From positions 16,115-80,114 of the forward strand of contig NZ_LBJC01000021.1 in the NCBI RefSeq assembly GCF_004114535.1: a DNA stretch of 64,000 nucleotides, in the 5' to 3' direction. Source of the stretch: Bradyrhizobium nanningense (GTDB lineage: Bacteria > Pseudomonadota > Alphaproteobacteria > Rhizobiales > Xanthobacteraceae). Under the pieces are notes generated by a model. It was not told the DNA's origin. It saw only the letters and a list, made by a program, of their open reading frames with translations, and searched no databases. Positions 62,598-64,000 of the stretch are shown in pieces; positions within the stretch are counted from its first letter, which is position 1; each line of letters starts with the position of its first letter. Both the position numbers and the translations under genes were made by a program.

Positions 62598-63602
62598 TCA
62601 GCCGGCGACGCGGCGCGGGCCCTTGAGTGCGGGCGATTTAGCCGCGGGCCGTGACGGCGTCTCGAGGCACTGGGTGGCGATCTCGAGGCTGGCGACGCCT
62701 TCGTCGCCGGTGACCGCCGGCGTCTCGCCGTTGCGCACCGCCTTGAGGAACGCGATCAGCTCGGCGCGGAGCGGCTCGTCATGGCCGACCGGCAGATGCC
62801 GCATCGAGTAGCTGCCGTCGGGCTTGAAGCCGAAGCACTCGGTGACCTGGCGCGTCAAGAGGTCGCCCATCACGTATTTGCCGCGGGTCGCGACCGTGAC
62901 GCTGCGCGCCTTGAACGGCGTCAGCCAGTTGGTGTTGATGTGGGCGAGCACGCCGCTCTCGGTGCGGAACTGCAGCAACGCGATGTCCTCGCGCTCGGCG
63001 ACCGCGCTCGACAGCTGCGGCTGCACCTCGACGATGTCGGATTCGGTGAACCAGCGGATCAGATCGATGTCGTGCACGGCGAGATCGATGACGACGCCGA
63101 CATTGGACATACGCGGCGGGAACGGGCCGACGCGGGTGATCGCGATGGAGAGAATATCCTCGCCCGCGATCGCCTGCTTGACGGCGGCGACCGCCGGATT
63201 GAAGCGCTCGACATGGCCGACCATCAGCGTCACGCCCGCCTTGTGCGCGGCGGCGACGATCTCGCGGCCCTCTTCGACCGTGGATGCGATCGGCTTCTCG
63301 ACCAGCACGTGGATGTTCTTGGCGATGCAGGCGAGCGCGACCTCGTGATGCAGATGGGTCGGCGCTGCGATGGTGACCGCATCGACGCCGGCGGCGATGA
63401 GCTGGTCGAGCGTCTCGAAGCTCGGGCAATTGGCAAGCTCCGTCGCGCGGGTGCGATGCGCGTGCGAAGGATCGACGACGCCGACGAGGTTCACCCCGGG
63501 CAGGCCACTGAGCACGCGCGCATGGTTGCTGCCCATCACGCCGGCGCCAATGACGCCGACGCGCAAGCCGGCCTTTGCCGGTGCAGATCCTTTGGAACTC
63601 AT
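62598..63602 (-). CDS. Gfo/Idh/MocA family oxidoreductase (WbpB-like)
   Basis: A 334-residue NAD(P)-dependent enzyme. The Rossmann motif is LRVGVIGAGVMGSNHARVLS, the conserved EKP is in HVLVEKPIASTVEEG, and the second domain has AVHDIDLIRWF with the His-Asp of the catalytic site. It probably oxidises a UDP-N-acetylhexosaminuronate at C3 to the keto-sugar used by the DegT aminotransferase 9 bases downstream. The pair points to synthesis of a diamino- or amino-uronic sugar for surface polysaccharide. The assignment rests on context and family. Confidence 0.85.
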   Translation of the reverse strand: MSSKGSAPAKAGLRVGVIGAGVMGSNHARVLSGLPGVNLVGVVDPSHAHRTRATELANCPSFETLDQLIAAGVDAVTIAAPTHLHHEVALACIAKNIHVLVEKPIASTVEEGREIVAAAHKAGVTLMVGHVERFNPAVAAVKQAIAGEDILSIAITRVGPFPPRMSNVGVVIDLAVHDIDLIRWFTESDIVEVQPQLSSAVAEREDIALLQFRTESGVLAHINTNWLTPFKARSVTVATRGKYVMGDLLTRQVTECFGFKPDGSYSMRHLPVGHDEPLRAELIAFLKAVRNGETPAVTGDEGVASLEIATQCLETPSRPAAKSPALKGPRRVAG

Positions 63603-63780
63603 CTGAGCAAACCCCGATTCAACGCAAATCCCCGGCGCGCTTCTAGCACGGACGCCACATTTGTGGCGAATGCCGCCCTCGCGGCCCGGACACGATTTGA
63701 TTCAAAAAGTTACACGTTGCCCGGACCTTAAGCGAAAAATATCGCCTGTTCGGCCCGGGTCGTGATTCGGAGTTTGGTGG

Positions 63781-64000
63781 TTACGACCTTTGATAGTCGT
63801 CTTCAATCCGGATGATGTCGTCTTCCCCGAGATAGGAGCCGGTCTGGACCTCGATCAGTTCCAGCTGGATCTTGCCCGGATTCTCCATCCGGTGGACGGC
63901 GCCCATGGGGATGTAGATCGACTCGTTCTCGTGCACGGTCTTCAAGGTCTCGTTGACGGTCACCTGCGCGGTGCCGCGGACCACGATCCAGTGCTCGGCG
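63781..64000 (-). CDS. C-terminal part of mannose-1-phosphate guanylyltransferase/mannose-6-phosphate isomerase
   Basis: Only the last 72 codons are in the window; the gene runs off the right edge. [40 protein letters not shown] and [20 protein letters not shown] are the type II phosphomannose isomerase cupin with its metal-binding His/Glu pattern. The complete protein would be either the bifunctional ManC/XanB type or the stand-alone cupin. It should supply GDP-mannose for surface sugars, matching the neighbouring sugar-nucleotide enzymes. It is on the same strand, 178 bases upstream of the oxidoreductase gene. Confidence 0.88.
   Translation of the reverse strand, partial: AEHWIVVRGTAQVTVNETLKTVHENESIYIPMGAVHRMENPGKIQLELIEVQTGSYLGEDDIIRIEDDYQRS

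Overview
The window looks like chromosome of a high-GC alphaproteobacterium of the Bradyrhizobium group (Nitrobacteraceae). This is inferred from several things: GC-rich codon use that leaves long antisense frames open, two DUF1127 proteins, a consensus EcfG (general stress sigma factor) promoter in front of a YciE-type gene, a form II CoxL-like molybdenum hydroxylase, a giant GPR/RgsE-like polar growth protein, and several families of palindromic intergenic repeats. No rRNA, tRNA, CRISPR array or phage structural gene was seen.

Layout. Positions 1-5.6 kb are an eroded accessory patch: an IS1182-type element killed by a frameshift and a nonsense codon, a piece of an ATP-dependent DNA ligase gene, a membrane-protein frame that runs into an AlpA-like tail, an intact papain-like cysteine protease gene, and a zinc-finger/AlpA-like DNA-binding protein. 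From 5.9 to 15.1 kb there is core chromosome: a DUF1127 gene divergent from a MocR-type regulator with two operator-like palindromes, a YdcF protein, small membrane proteins, a DHA2-type exporter, the EcfG-driven YciE gene, a YbhN-like flippase-family protein and an exported SGNH hydrolase. From 15.6 to 23.6 kb lies a complete D-glucarate/galactarate catabolic cluster, all on the plus strand: transporter, LysR regulator, kdgD, gudD, 2-oxoglutarate semialdehyde dehydrogenase and garD. Together they convert both hexarates to 2-oxoglutarate.

From 23.7 to 28 kb are small exported proteins, a ferredoxin-NADP reductase, a thioesterase, a 2Fe-2S ferredoxin and an Hpt phosphotransfer protein. From 28.3 to 34 kb one 5.6-kb gene encodes a 1,880-residue membrane-anchored coiled-coil protein built from 22- and 44-residue repeats; a helically phased TTAA array that includes a CtrA-type site lies upstream. 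Then come an Mla-type lipid ABC transporter (permease with fused STAS domain, ATPase, MCE protein), a dipeptide epimerase, an MFS transporter, an Ala/Glu-rich protein, a RbsD/FucU mutarotase and an exported caspase-like protein with an Asn/Gly-rich repeat tail.

From 44.5 to 54.7 kb are a threonine dehydratase, a glycosyltransferase paired with an LpxH-like phosphoesterase, thiD, a hybrid histidine kinase whose N-terminus matches the plant ethylene-receptor copper site, a stand-alone RAM domain, a diheme cytochrome c, a CHRD protein, a Cys/Met-metabolism PLP enzyme and a cytochrome c556-like protein. The last 10 kb hold the CoxL-like subunit without visible partner subunits, a GNAT/DUF1127 pair, small unannotated frames, a degenerate piece of murJ next to the intact murJ, and the start of a surface-sugar cluster (DegT aminotransferase, Gfo/Idh oxidoreductase, partial mannose-phosphate isomerase cupin).
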